Shown here: piece by piece, positions 7,997 to 15,975 of the stretch
How the letters are laid out: each line of letters opens with the position of its first letter
How positions within the stretch are numbered: the stretch's first letter is position 1
Assembly (NCBI RefSeq): GCF_004168255.1
Contig: NZ_SEWG01000009.1
Location: 1 to 64,000, forward strand
Direction of reading: 5' to 3'
Source of the DNA: Mucilaginibacter terrigena
Lineage (GTDB): Bacteria > Bacteroidota > Bacteroidia > Sphingobacteriales > Sphingobacteriaceae
DNA length: 64,000 nucleotides
The notes under the pieces: model-generated
Told to the model about the DNA's origin: nothing
The model's input: the letters and a program-made list of their open reading frames with translations, nothing else
Databases searched by the model: none
Translations under genes and position numbers: made by a program

Positions 7997-9724
7997 ATGT
8001 CAGTAAATCCTTCAAATACCAATTCGGGCCGTGCTGCCGCGAACACTTTTGATGCTATTGTTATTGGTTCGGGTATTAGCGGCGGATGGGCTGCCAAAGA
8101 GCTTTGCGAGCAGGGTATGAAAACCCTTGTTTTAGAACGCGGCCGCGATGTAAAACACCTTAAAGATTACCCAACAGCCACCACCCCGCCCTGGGAATTT
8201 CCGTACCGTGGGCGGGTGAGCCTTAAACAGTATAAAGAAAACCCACTGATAACCAAGGCAGCCGGTTATGGTGATGATTGCGACCATTTTTTTGTTAAGG
8301 ATGCCGACCACCCCTACGTGCAGGAAAAACCTTTCGATTGGATCCGCGGGTACCAGGTTGGCGGTAAATCGCTTACCTGGGGGCGCGCCACACAGCGCTG
8401 GAGCGAGTTTGAATTTACCGCGCCCGAGCGTTTTGGTTATGGCATTGGCTGGCCCATCGGCTATAAGGATGTGGCGCCATGGTATTCACATGTCGAAAAA
8501 TTTATCGGCATCTGCGGTAACAAGGATGGTTTAGAAGCTATGCCCGATGGCGAGTTTCAAACGCCTTTTGAAATGAACGTGCCTTTGCAGCATATCAAGC
8601 AATCGTTAAAAGAGAATTATACCGACCGGCACCTGGTACATGCCCGCTGGGCGCACCTAACCGACCCGCAACAGGTACACCTTGACCAGGGCCGCGGCAA
8701 ATGCCAGGCGCGTAACATGTGTATGCGCGGTTGCCCGTTCGGAGGGTACTTCAGCTCCAACTCTTCCACCCTGCCCTGGGCCGAGAAAACGGGAAACCTG
8801 ACCATTCGCCCGCATTCTGTTGTACATTCAGTTATTTATGATGAAAAGCTTGGCAAGGCAACCGGCGTGCGCATCATTGATGCCAACACCAAAGAAACCA
8901 TCGATTACTTTGCCAAAGTGATCTTCCTGAACGCATCGGCCTTAAACACCAACCTGATATTGCTCAACTCTAAATCAAAGCGCTTCCCTAACGGTTTGGG
9001 TAACGACAGCGGGGTGTTGGGTAAATACGTAGCATTTCATAACTACCGTGCATCGGTATCGGGTACGCTGGATGGGTTCCTGGATAAATATTATTTTGGC
9101 CGCAACCCTACCGATCTGATCCTGGTAAATTTCCGTAACCTGCACAAGCGCGATACCAACTTCTTTGGCGGTTATACAACCTTCATGAACGCCTACCGCG
9201 ACCAGCACCCTAACGATACCGAAAACGGCCAGGTAGGCCCGCAATACAAAGACGACCTGTGCGAACCCGGCGGCTGGCATGTATTTGCTTATCTGCAAGG
9301 CGAAACCGTACCGATTGAAACTAACCACGTACGCCTTAGCGATACCGAAAAAGACCAATGGGGCATCCCGCTACTGGTTACCTCGGTTGAGTATCACCCC
9401 AATGATGAATTGATGATAGAGGACTTTTTGACCCAAACGGCAGAGATGCTGGAAAAAGCCGGCGTTAAAAACATCAGCAAGTACAATAACAAGCAATCGC
9501 CCGGGCTGGATATTCACGAAATGGGCGGTGTGCGAATGGGAAAAGATCCAAAAACATCGATGCTAAACGGAAATAGCCAACTACACGCCTGTAAAAATGT
9601 GTTTGTTACCGATGGTGCCTGCATGACCAGTACCGGTAACCAAAGCCCGTCTATATTGTATATGGCGCTTACTGCCAGGGCAGCTACTTTTGCCGCTAAC
9701 GAGATAAAAAAAGGAAATTTATAA
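7997..9724 (+). CDS. GMC-family FAD sugar dehydrogenase with Cys motif
   Basis: Flavoprotein of the glucose/glucoside dehydrogenase branch of the GMC family, likely oxidising a sugar hydroxyl, C3 in characterised relatives. FAD motif GSGISGGWAAKEL near residue 20; C-terminal HEMGGVRMG and FVTDGA motifs. Cys236, Cys242 and Cys246 form C-x5-C-x3-CP, the pattern that holds a 3Fe-4S cluster in bacterial FAD-glucose dehydrogenase. The usual catalytic Asn of the NPS motif is Ser550 (QSPSIL), unlike the two paralogues at 29158 and 31014. No small export subunit is encoded nearby, although this class normally needs one. A DUF1080 gene follows after 19 bp. Confidence 0.88.
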   Translation: MSVNPSNTNSGRAAANTFDAIVIGSGISGGWAAKELCEQGMKTLVLERGRDVKHLKDYPTATTPPWEFPYRGRVSLKQYKENPLITKAAGYGDDCDHFFVKDADHPYVQEKPFDWIRGYQVGGKSLTWGRATQRWSEFEFTAPERFGYGIGWPIGYKDVAPWYSHVEKFIGICGNKDGLEAMPDGEFQTPFEMNVPLQHIKQSLKENYTDRHLVHARWAHLTDPQQVHLDQGRGKCQARNMCMRGCPFGGYFSSNSSTLPWAEKTGNLTIRPHSVVHSVIYDEKLGKATGVRIIDANTKETIDYFAKVIFLNASALNTNLILLNSKSKRFPNGLGNDSGVLGKYVAFHNYRASVSGTLDGFLDKYYFGRNPTDLILVNFRNLHKRDTNFFGGYTTFMNAYRDQHPNDTENGQVGPQYKDDLCEPGGWHVFAYLQGETVPIETNHVRLSDTEKDQWGIPLLVTSVEYHPNDELMIEDFLTQTAEMLEKAGVKNISKYNNKQSPGLDIHEMGGVRMGKDPKTSMLNGNSQLHACKNVFVTDGACMTSTGNQSPSILYMALTARAATFAANEIKKGNL

Positions 9725-9743
9725 ACTATTACTAATTAAACCA

Positions 9744-10490
9744 ATGAACAAAATAAGCTTTCTGTTGCTTGCCGGTATTATTACTGTTACCGCCTGCAAT
9801 TCATCTGTTAAAAACAATAACGCAACTGATACCACCACGGTACCAAACGATAGCACCACTACTGATATTACCCCTTTATTACAGGATTCGACGCTTAGCA
9901 ACTGGCATAACTATGGTAAAACCACGGTGGGTAAAGCATGGAAATTAAAAGATGGCTTACTGCACCTGGATGCGTCTAAAAAAGCCGACTGGCAAAGCGC
10001 CGAAGGCGGCGATATTGTAACAAACGATGAGTACGAAAACTTTCACCTAAAGGTAGAATGGAAGATATCGCGAGCGGGCAACAGCGGCATTATGTTTTAT
10101 GTGCACGAGGATACCGCCAAATACCAGTACCCATGGCAAACCGGCCCCGAAACCCAGATTGCTGATAACAAGGAGAACGAAGATGGCAAACTGATAAAAC
10201 ACCGCGCAGGCGACCTGTACGACCTGATCTCTATTTCAAAAGAAGTGGTTAAACCAGCCGGCGAATGGAACAAAACCGAAGTAATTGCCAACAAAGGGCA
10301 GCTGGACATACTGGTGAACGATGAAAAAGTATTATCGACAACTATGTGGGATGATAATTGGAAAAAGCTGGTAGCAGGCAGTAAGTTTAAAGAGTGGCCC
10401 GGCTTTGGCACCTACAAAAAAGGCCATATAGCTTTACAGGACCACGGCGCTGACGTATGGTTCAGAAACGTAGAGATAAAGAAACTTTAA
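9744..10490 (+). CDS. DUF1080 (3-keto-disaccharide hydrolase-like) lipoprotein
   Basis: Secreted beta-sandwich protein of PF06439, the family now named for hydrolysis of 3-keto-glycosides. Lipobox TVTAC places Cys18 at the mature N terminus, so it is membrane-anchored in the periplasm or on the surface. A short Thr/Asn-rich linker (20-45) precedes the domain; family features seen are GNSGIMFYV, PETQI and the final DVWFRNVEIKKL strand. The GMC dehydrogenase 19 bp upstream could make its 3-keto substrate. A second DUF1080 gene lies at 20315-21079. Confidence 0.85.
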   Translation: MNKISFLLLAGIITVTACNSSVKNNNATDTTTVPNDSTTTDITPLLQDSTLSNWHNYGKTTVGKAWKLKDGLLHLDASKKADWQSAEGGDIVTNDEYENFHLKVEWKISRAGNSGIMFYVHEDTAKYQYPWQTGPETQIADNKENEDGKLIKHRAGDLYDLISISKEVVKPAGEWNKTEVIANKGQLDILVNDEKVLSTTMWDDNWKKLVAGSKFKEWPGFGTYKKGHIALQDHGADVWFRNVEIKKL

Positions 10491-10510
10491 TAAATCCATA
10501 GCATTTGCAT

Positions 10511-10550
10511 AGCCTCCTTTTGTTAAGCAGAAGGAGGCTTTTTGTTTTTA
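10511..10550 (+). terminator. Rho-independent terminator
   Basis: Stem agcctcctt / aaggaggct with a short loop, followed by tttttgttttt. It lies 20 bp after the DUF1080 stop and closes the transcription unit. Confidence 0.85.
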
Positions 10551-10620
10551 TTGATTTACCGGGATAGGGTGATACCTTCCGCATACCCGATAAAACAAAC
10601 AAACATGTTATCTTTACGAC

Positions 10621-11013
10621 ATGGATTCCCGCCCGCAAATATTGACCGTTGAGGATATAAAATTGCTTGTTGATGCTTTTTACCAGCGGGTACAGTCTGA
10701 TGAGTTACTTGGGCCGATATTTAATGAGCGGATACAGGACAGGTGGCCCATCCATCTCGAAAAAATGTACCGCTTTTGGCAAACGGTTTTATTGGAAGAG
10801 TACACCTACAACGGGCGGCCTTTTCCCCCTCACGCCCATTTGCCGGTTGGTCCCGAACATTTTGCGCACTGGCTGGAATTATTCAACAAAACAGTAGACC
10901 AACTTTTCGCCGGCGAAAAAGCTGATGAAGCAAAATGGCGCGCGGACAAAATGGCAACCATGTTTATGGCCAAGATCGAATACTTTAGGAACAACCCGCT
11001 GAATATAGTTTAG
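10621..11013 (+). CDS. Group III truncated haemoglobin
   Basis: Small cytoplasmic haem protein of the 2-on-2 globin fold, thought to act in O2 or NO handling. The pattern LVDAFYQRVQSDELLGPIF, the aromatic helix RFWQTVLLEEYTYNG and the His-rich stretch PHAHLPVGPEHFAHWLELF holding the proximal His are typical of the group III (Ctb-like) class. 130 residues is the normal size. It stands alone between a terminator and a convergent SDR gene. A tatcttta box ends 5 bp before the ATG and resembles the Bacteroidota -7 element. Confidence 0.9.
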   Translation: MDSRPQILTVEDIKLLVDAFYQRVQSDELLGPIFNERIQDRWPIHLEKMYRFWQTVLLEEYTYNGRPFPPHAHLPVGPEHFAHWLELFNKTVDQLFAGEKADEAKWRADKMATMFMAKIEYFRNNPLNIV

Positions 11014-11017
11014 TATT

Positions 11018-11824
11018 TTACGCTAACCAGTCGAACCAGTTGCTGATCTTGTAATCGTACCCCAATACCTTGCCGGTGTACACGCTGCTGATGATCTTCC
11101 ATTCCCTCAGTTCCGGTAAAAATGCGGGCTGCTCTAACCCTGCTTTTGCGGCGGCCTGTGTGTAAAATGCAAATTTTGGCGGGTGATGCGGTGCACAGGC
11201 ATTTAATTTATGGCCGAAGGCGTCTTTTTTTAATACCGCAAACGTGAGCCCTATACAATCGTCCTGATGGATCATATTAACCGGCGCCAGTCCGTTTGGT
11301 ATGTCTTTCTTTCCGGCAAAGAACCTGCCGGGGTCGCGGCCCGGGCCAACCAGGCCGCCAAAACGAATGATGGTGGTTTTAAAAGCGGTTTGTCGCCTGA
11401 ATAATTCTTCCGCCTCAAAAAGTATCAATCCTGACTGTGTGTTAGGATTCGGGTCGCTTAATTCATTCATTTCCATATTCTGTTCCGAGTACACGCCTGT
11501 GGAACTTATGAGGATAACCTTTTTAACACTGACCCGGTGGATAGCATCGATAACATGCTGTAGTTTATGAACATACTCAACCCCCTCTCCCGAGCGACTT
11601 TTAGGCGGGATAGCTATGATTAAAACATCACAGATAAAAAATGCAGGATCGTAATTGGCATTTTTATCTGACAAATCGATAAGGAAGGGATTTAGCCCTT
11701 CCGCGGCAAGCACTGCCAGTTTATCTGCAGATGTGGTGGAACCGTTAACCGCAAAGCCATTGGTAACAAGCTTTTTTGCCAGCGCCAAACCATACCATCC
11801 GCAACCTAAAATACTAACCGTCAT
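11018..11824 (-). CDS. YeeZ-like SDR family NAD(P)-binding protein
   Basis: Extended short-chain dehydrogenase-fold protein. The N terminus SILGCGWYGLALAKKL is the dinucleotide-binding loop of the YeeZ/atypical SDR group, and ISSTGVYSEQ is the central active-site-like segment. The classic YxxxK is not obvious, as usual in this group, so catalytic activity is uncertain. 268 residues, cytoplasmic. Convergent with the globin gene (4 bp gap) and divergent from the yceH gene. Confidence 0.8.
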   Translation of the reverse strand: MTVSILGCGWYGLALAKKLVTNGFAVNGSTTSADKLAVLAAEGLNPFLIDLSDKNANYDPAFFICDVLIIAIPPKSRSGEGVEYVHKLQHVIDAIHRVSVKKVILISSTGVYSEQNMEMNELSDPNPNTQSGLILFEAEELFRRQTAFKTTIIRFGGLVGPGRDPGRFFAGKKDIPNGLAPVNMIHQDDCIGLTFAVLKKDAFGHKLNACAPHHPPKFAFYTQAAAKAGLEQPAFLPELREWKIISSVYTGKVLGYDYKISNWFDWLA

Positions 11825-11875
11825 ATTTGAGCGAATATAACAAGCCGGAATGGAACACTCATAAAAAGCAAATTA

Positions 11876-11883
11876 TATATTTG
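11876..11883 (+). promoter_or_regulatory. Bacteroidota-type -7 box upstream of yceH
   Basis: The tatatttg word fits the TAnnTTTG consensus exactly. It ends 3 bp before the ATG at 11887, so the mRNA would be almost leaderless. This supports the later start chosen for the gene. Confidence 0.5.
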
Positions 11884-11886
11884 TGC

Positions 11887-12534
11887 ATGGATACTCCGCA
11901 AACTTTACCTGTTTTATCTGATACCGAATTAAGGGTACTGGGCTCGCTGATGGAAAAAAGCAAAACCACGCCCGACTATTACCCCATGACGCTTAACGGG
12001 CTTACCGCCGCATGTAATCAGAAAACAGCACGCAGGCCTGTAGTTGATTATGACGAGAACACCGTAATGCTGGCGCTGGATACCTTAAAACGGAAAGGGT
12101 TAATTTCTACCGCGACAGGTGGCAGCAGTAGGGCCATTAAGTACAAGCATAACTTTGGCATCGTGTTCCCTGTGGTACCATCAGAAGTTGCGGTGATATG
12201 CCTGCTGATATTGCGCGGGCCGCAAACGCCGGGCGAGATCAACACCAATTCGGGCAGGTTGTATGAGTTTGAGGACCTGGACGAGGTGCAGGCCATGTTG
12301 GAGAAACTGGCGAGCGGCGATATGCCCTATGTATTGCAGTTACCCAAACGCCCCGGCCAAAAAGAAGTGCGCTACCGCCACCTGTTAGGCGGGACTATCG
12401 TTGAAGACGATTCGCAGGACGAGCCATCGCGCCGCACATCAACATCCGAACTGGAAGAGCGCCTGAGCAAAGTAGAAACAGAATTGGCCGAACTAAAGGA
12501 CGCTTTTGATAAACTGATGAAAGAACTCAGTTAG
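11887..12534 (+). CDS. yceH: YceH family protein (DUF480)
   Basis: Protein of the YceH family: two winged-helix domains, molecular role not established. The signature LSDTELRVLGSLMEKSKTTP followed by YYPMTLNGLTAACNQK is diagnostic. A C-terminal helix (about 185-215, SELEERLSKVETELAELK) looks like a coiled coil. The frame opens at 11827, but the ATG at 11887 starts right at the conserved domain and follows a promoter box, giving 215 residues. Its last 8 bp overlap the 3' end of the convergent TMEM175-like gene. Confidence 0.9.
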   Translation: MDTPQTLPVLSDTELRVLGSLMEKSKTTPDYYPMTLNGLTAACNQKTARRPVVDYDENTVMLALDTLKRKGLISTATGGSSRAIKYKHNFGIVFPVVPSEVAVICLLILRGPQTPGEINTNSGRLYEFEDLDEVQAMLEKLASGDMPYVLQLPKRPGQKEVRYRHLLGGTIVEDDSQDEPSRRTSTSELEERLSKVETELAELKDAFDKLMKELS

Positions 12535-13126
12535 CGTGATGCTGGTTATTTTCGTCGGCTAACTTGCGCTCGATACGCCTGTCGGGGATCAACCAGATCA
12601 GCGCTACTATAAAGTACATGCCAAAAGCTATCCACGAGTGGATGAACGAAACGACTATAGCGGCTGCATAAATACCGGTAGAGATCTTCCCCTTGGTATC
12701 GGTACCAATGGCTCGGGCCAGTACCGAGTTTTCGCCATGATGCTTAACAAGGCAATGCATCAATATGCCGTATGAGATCGAACTCATGATTAGCACCAAG
12801 CCATAGCAAACAACCGGCACCTGGCTAAAGTGGTTCTCGCCCATCCAGGCGGTAACAAACGGCACCAGCGATAGCCAAAACAATAGGAACAGGTTGGCCC
12901 ATAAAATAGCGCCGTTAACAGATTTTGCCGCATGCATCATATGGTGATGATTGTTCCAGTAAATACCCACGTAAACAAAGCTGAGCACATAACTCAAAAA
13001 CACCGGTGCAAGGTGTTCCAGCGCCCCCCAACCGGCATCGTGCGGCACTTTAAGCTCCAACACCATTATGGTGATGATGATAGCTAATACCCCGTCGCTA
13101 AATGCTTCTAAACGCCCTTTGCCCAT
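12527..13126 (-). CDS. TMEM175-like (DUF1211) membrane protein
   Basis: Integral membrane protein of the TMEM175 family, a K+ channel class. The hallmark RLEAFSDGVLAIIITIMVLEL sits at the N terminus with the conserved F-S-D of helix 1. About six membrane helices can be traced over 199 residues, as in bacterial members. HHHMMH lies between helices 2 and 3. It is cytoplasmic-membrane located; channel activity is inferred from the family only. Confidence 0.85.
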   Translation of the reverse strand: MGKGRLEAFSDGVLAIIITIMVLELKVPHDAGWGALEHLAPVFLSYVLSFVYVGIYWNNHHHMMHAAKSVNGAILWANLFLLFWLSLVPFVTAWMGENHFSQVPVVCYGLVLIMSSISYGILMHCLVKHHGENSVLARAIGTDTKGKISTGIYAAAIVVSFIHSWIAFGMYFIVALIWLIPDRRIERKLADENNQHHAN

Positions 13127-13157
13127 TTTGTTTGTTGATGATATTGAATGAAGATAA

Positions 13158-14369
13158 TTATTTTATAGCAAATGCCTTATACCTTTTCATGGCCTCCACA
13201 AAATAGTAATCGGCATAGGTAAGCGGTACGTCTATTTCTGTCCCCGCAGGGAAATGGCCAACACTGTGTTTTAAAATAAACCCACCGTTTGTGCCTGCTT
13301 CGGCTTTGTATTGAGGTGATGACAAGGTTTTGATAATAGACTGCGCCGTGTTAAAATACCGTGCGCCATCGGCCTTATTGGTGTATTTACAAAGCTCTAA
13401 TAACGCCGAAGCCATGATAGATGCGGCAGATGCATCGCGCAGGGCGTTGGGGATGTTCGCCGCGTTAAAATCCCAGTAAGGAATTTTATCGGCAGGCAGG
13501 TTGGGGTTATTCAATACAAATTCGGCTATGTTATTGGCTTGGTCAAGATATTTTTTATCCTTGGTTTCGCGGTACATAACAGTAAAGCCATACAAGCCCC
13601 AAACCTGTCCCCTTGCCCAAGCCGATTCATTGGCAAAGCCCTGGGCGGTTTTCTTTTCCTGCACAGCGCCTGTTTCGGGATTGTAATTGATGACGTGGTA
13701 CGAGCTATGGTCGGCCCGGTAATGATTTTTGATGGTGGTATTGGCGTGTGTTACCGCGATCTTGTAATAGCTGGAATCGCCGCTTACTTTGGTTGCCCAG
13801 AAAAGCAATTCCAGGTTCATCATGTTATCAATGATCACCACAAAATCTGATGGCTTGGCATCCCATGATTTGATCGCACCAATCTTTGGGTTAAAGCGCG
13901 TAGATAATGATTTGGCGCTGTTCAGCAGGATCTGTTTATACTCTGCCGATGGGTTTAGCCTGTTTGCCGTACCAAAGCTGCAGTACATCATAAAACCAAG
14001 GTCGTGCGTGTGGGTGTTATATTGCTCTTTGGCCAATACGGCCAGTATGCGGTCGGCTTCGGTTAACAAGGCTTTGTCGTGGGTTTCCTGGTAAAGATCC
14101 AGTAACGTACCGGGGTAAAAACCGCTGCACCACCATCCCGAATTGCTATTTTCCTGTTTATCTGTTTCCGGGTGATAGGTTTTAGGGAACTCTCCGGGTT
14201 TTAATTTGGTTGCCAGCACTTTGTATTGAGCATCAGCATCTGCCAAATTCTTTTTAATAATAGCCAGCACGGCCGGTTGCGTGGTGAATTTATTTTTTTG
14301 CTGCGCGATACCTGGCAGGCTTATCATCAGTAATAATATGGTTGCGCAGGTAAGGTTTTTCAGGTTCAT
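13158..14369 (-). CDS. GH88 unsaturated glucuronyl hydrolase
   Basis: Secreted glycoside hydrolase that removes unsaturated uronic acid from the non-reducing end of oligosaccharides made by polysaccharide lyases. Signal peptide 1-22 (GIAQQ). The (alpha/alpha)6-barrel motifs WWCSGFYPG, THDLGFMMYCSFG and VIIDNMMNLELL carry Asp123 and Asp181, the likely equivalents of Asp88 and Asp149 of Bacillus UGL. 403 residues matches the family. It lies 6 bp downstream of the flavoprotein gene on the same strand. No lyase gene is in the window. Confidence 0.9.
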   Translation of the reverse strand: MNLKNLTCATILLLMISLPGIAQQKNKFTTQPAVLAIIKKNLADADAQYKVLATKLKPGEFPKTYHPETDKQENSNSGWWCSGFYPGTLLDLYQETHDKALLTEADRILAVLAKEQYNTHTHDLGFMMYCSFGTANRLNPSAEYKQILLNSAKSLSTRFNPKIGAIKSWDAKPSDFVVIIDNMMNLELLFWATKVSGDSSYYKIAVTHANTTIKNHYRADHSSYHVINYNPETGAVQEKKTAQGFANESAWARGQVWGLYGFTVMYRETKDKKYLDQANNIAEFVLNNPNLPADKIPYWDFNAANIPNALRDASAASIMASALLELCKYTNKADGARYFNTAQSIIKTLSSPQYKAEAGTNGGFILKHSVGHFPAGTEIDVPLTYADYYFVEAMKRYKAFAIK

Positions 14370-14375
14370 TGTTTA

Positions 14376-15842
14376 TCAGGTTGTCTGCGATTGCTTAAGG
14401 CCATCTACAGCAATAGCAAATATATCTTTTAATGCCTTTTTAGCAGCATAATATCCGCACATGCCATGCACACCACCACCCGGCGGCGTAGAGGCCGAGC
14501 AAATGTATATGCCTTTTTCCGAAGTTTTATATGGCGAATAACGCAAGGCAGGGCGGGTAAACAGCTGCCCAAGGTCTATTACGCCGCCATTTATATCACC
14601 GCCAATATAGTTAGAGTTGTATTCCTCCATCTGCGCGGTATCCATGGTGTGTTTGGCCAGTATAACATCCCTGAAGCCCGGCGCGTATCTTTCAACCTGC
14701 TTTTCAATGGCGTCCGTCATGTTTTTGGTTGATCCGTTTGGCACATGGCAATAGGCCCAGGCGGTATGCTTGCCTATTGGGGCGCGGGTATCATCAAAAA
14801 GGCTTTGCTGCGCCAGCAATACAAAGGGTTTATCGGGGTGTTTGCCGTTCCAGGTTTGCTGTTCGGCATCACGGATCTCGTTCAGGGTATTACCAATATG
14901 CACGGTACCCGCTTTTCTGCAAGCTTCCGCAATAAAGGGGATGGGTTGGTTCAGTGCCCAATCTATCTTATAAACACCCATGCCATACCGGTAACGCTCC
15001 AACTGCCATTTGTATAGTGCCGAGAATTTATGCCCGGCTATCTGCAGCAATTGTTTTGGAGTGATGTCAAACAAAACGGCATGCGCCGATGGCAGTTGCT
15101 CTAAAGATTTGACGTAGGTATTGGTTTCTATCTTCCCGCCTATCGATGTAAAATACGACGCCAATGCATTTGCTATACTGTTCGACCCGCCTTTTGGTAT
15201 AGGCCAACCCTGCAGGTGCCCGGCTGCCATCAGCACCAGTGCTATGGCCGATGTTGCCATATTGGTTATGGGCTGCATACTATGTGCCGCCATACCTGCC
15301 AATAGTGCTTTTGCCTGCTTGGTTTTAAATTTTATGGCTAACAAAGTGGCCGGTTTTATGGCATCAAGGCCAAAGCTTGCCAGCGCCAAAGGATGCTTTG
15401 GATAATGAAGAGGGCCTAAAACATCTGCATCTATCAGCGGCCAGTTTTTTGTTACCGACTGCATTAAGTGTTTATATGCCCTTTCATCCGCGCCAAGATG
15501 CTGGGCAGTTTCATCAATGCTGCGGCAAAGAAAGGCTGAATTGGCGTGTTCTAAAGGGTGGGCTGCATCTATTTCGGGGTATATGTAGCTTAAGCCGTGC
15601 TTATCCAACGGCAAGGTTTTAAAAAATGGCGATGCAGCGGCAAGGGGATGAATAGCTGAGCAGATATCGTGCTTAAAACCCGGCAAGGTTAGTTCGGCCG
15701 ACCGCAGGCCGCCGCCTATTTCGCTTTTAGCTTCGAGCAGTAAAACTGATAAGCCATTCTGTTGCATCAATATGGCAGCAGCCAGCCCGTTTGGGCCGGA
15801 ACCAACTACAACAGCATCAAAATCGCGCTTTTCAAGAGCCAT
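14376..15842 (-). CDS. Phytoene-desaturase-like FAD oxidoreductase
   Basis: Two-domain NAD(P)/FAD-dependent flavoprotein of the phytoene dehydrogenase/PYROXD2 superfamily. The FAD loop VVVGSGPNGLAAAILMQQ and the acidic end LLLEAKSEIGGGLRS are at the N terminus; the C-terminal FAD segment is STPPGGGVHGMCGYYAAKKAL. 488 residues is usual. No carotenoid genes are adjacent, so a role in pigment synthesis is not supported; the substrate is unknown. Cytoplasmic or membrane-associated. Confidence 0.8.
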   Translation of the reverse strand: MALEKRDFDAVVVGSGPNGLAAAILMQQNGLSVLLLEAKSEIGGGLRSAELTLPGFKHDICSAIHPLAAASPFFKTLPLDKHGLSYIYPEIDAAHPLEHANSAFLCRSIDETAQHLGADERAYKHLMQSVTKNWPLIDADVLGPLHYPKHPLALASFGLDAIKPATLLAIKFKTKQAKALLAGMAAHSMQPITNMATSAIALVLMAAGHLQGWPIPKGGSNSIANALASYFTSIGGKIETNTYVKSLEQLPSAHAVLFDITPKQLLQIAGHKFSALYKWQLERYRYGMGVYKIDWALNQPIPFIAEACRKAGTVHIGNTLNEIRDAEQQTWNGKHPDKPFVLLAQQSLFDDTRAPIGKHTAWAYCHVPNGSTKNMTDAIEKQVERYAPGFRDVILAKHTMDTAQMEEYNSNYIGGDINGGVIDLGQLFTRPALRYSPYKTSEKGIYICSASTPPGGGVHGMCGYYAAKKALKDIFAIAVDGLKQSQTT

Positions 15843-15975
15843 AATTATCTTTTAAGTCCCGAATACCCAAATGCATATCTGCACTCTCCTTACCGGCCTT
15901 ATCATTAATGTGTCCAAATATCAGGTATAGGGTTACCAGCAATTACGCTGCCATAAAAATACATTTATTTCACTA

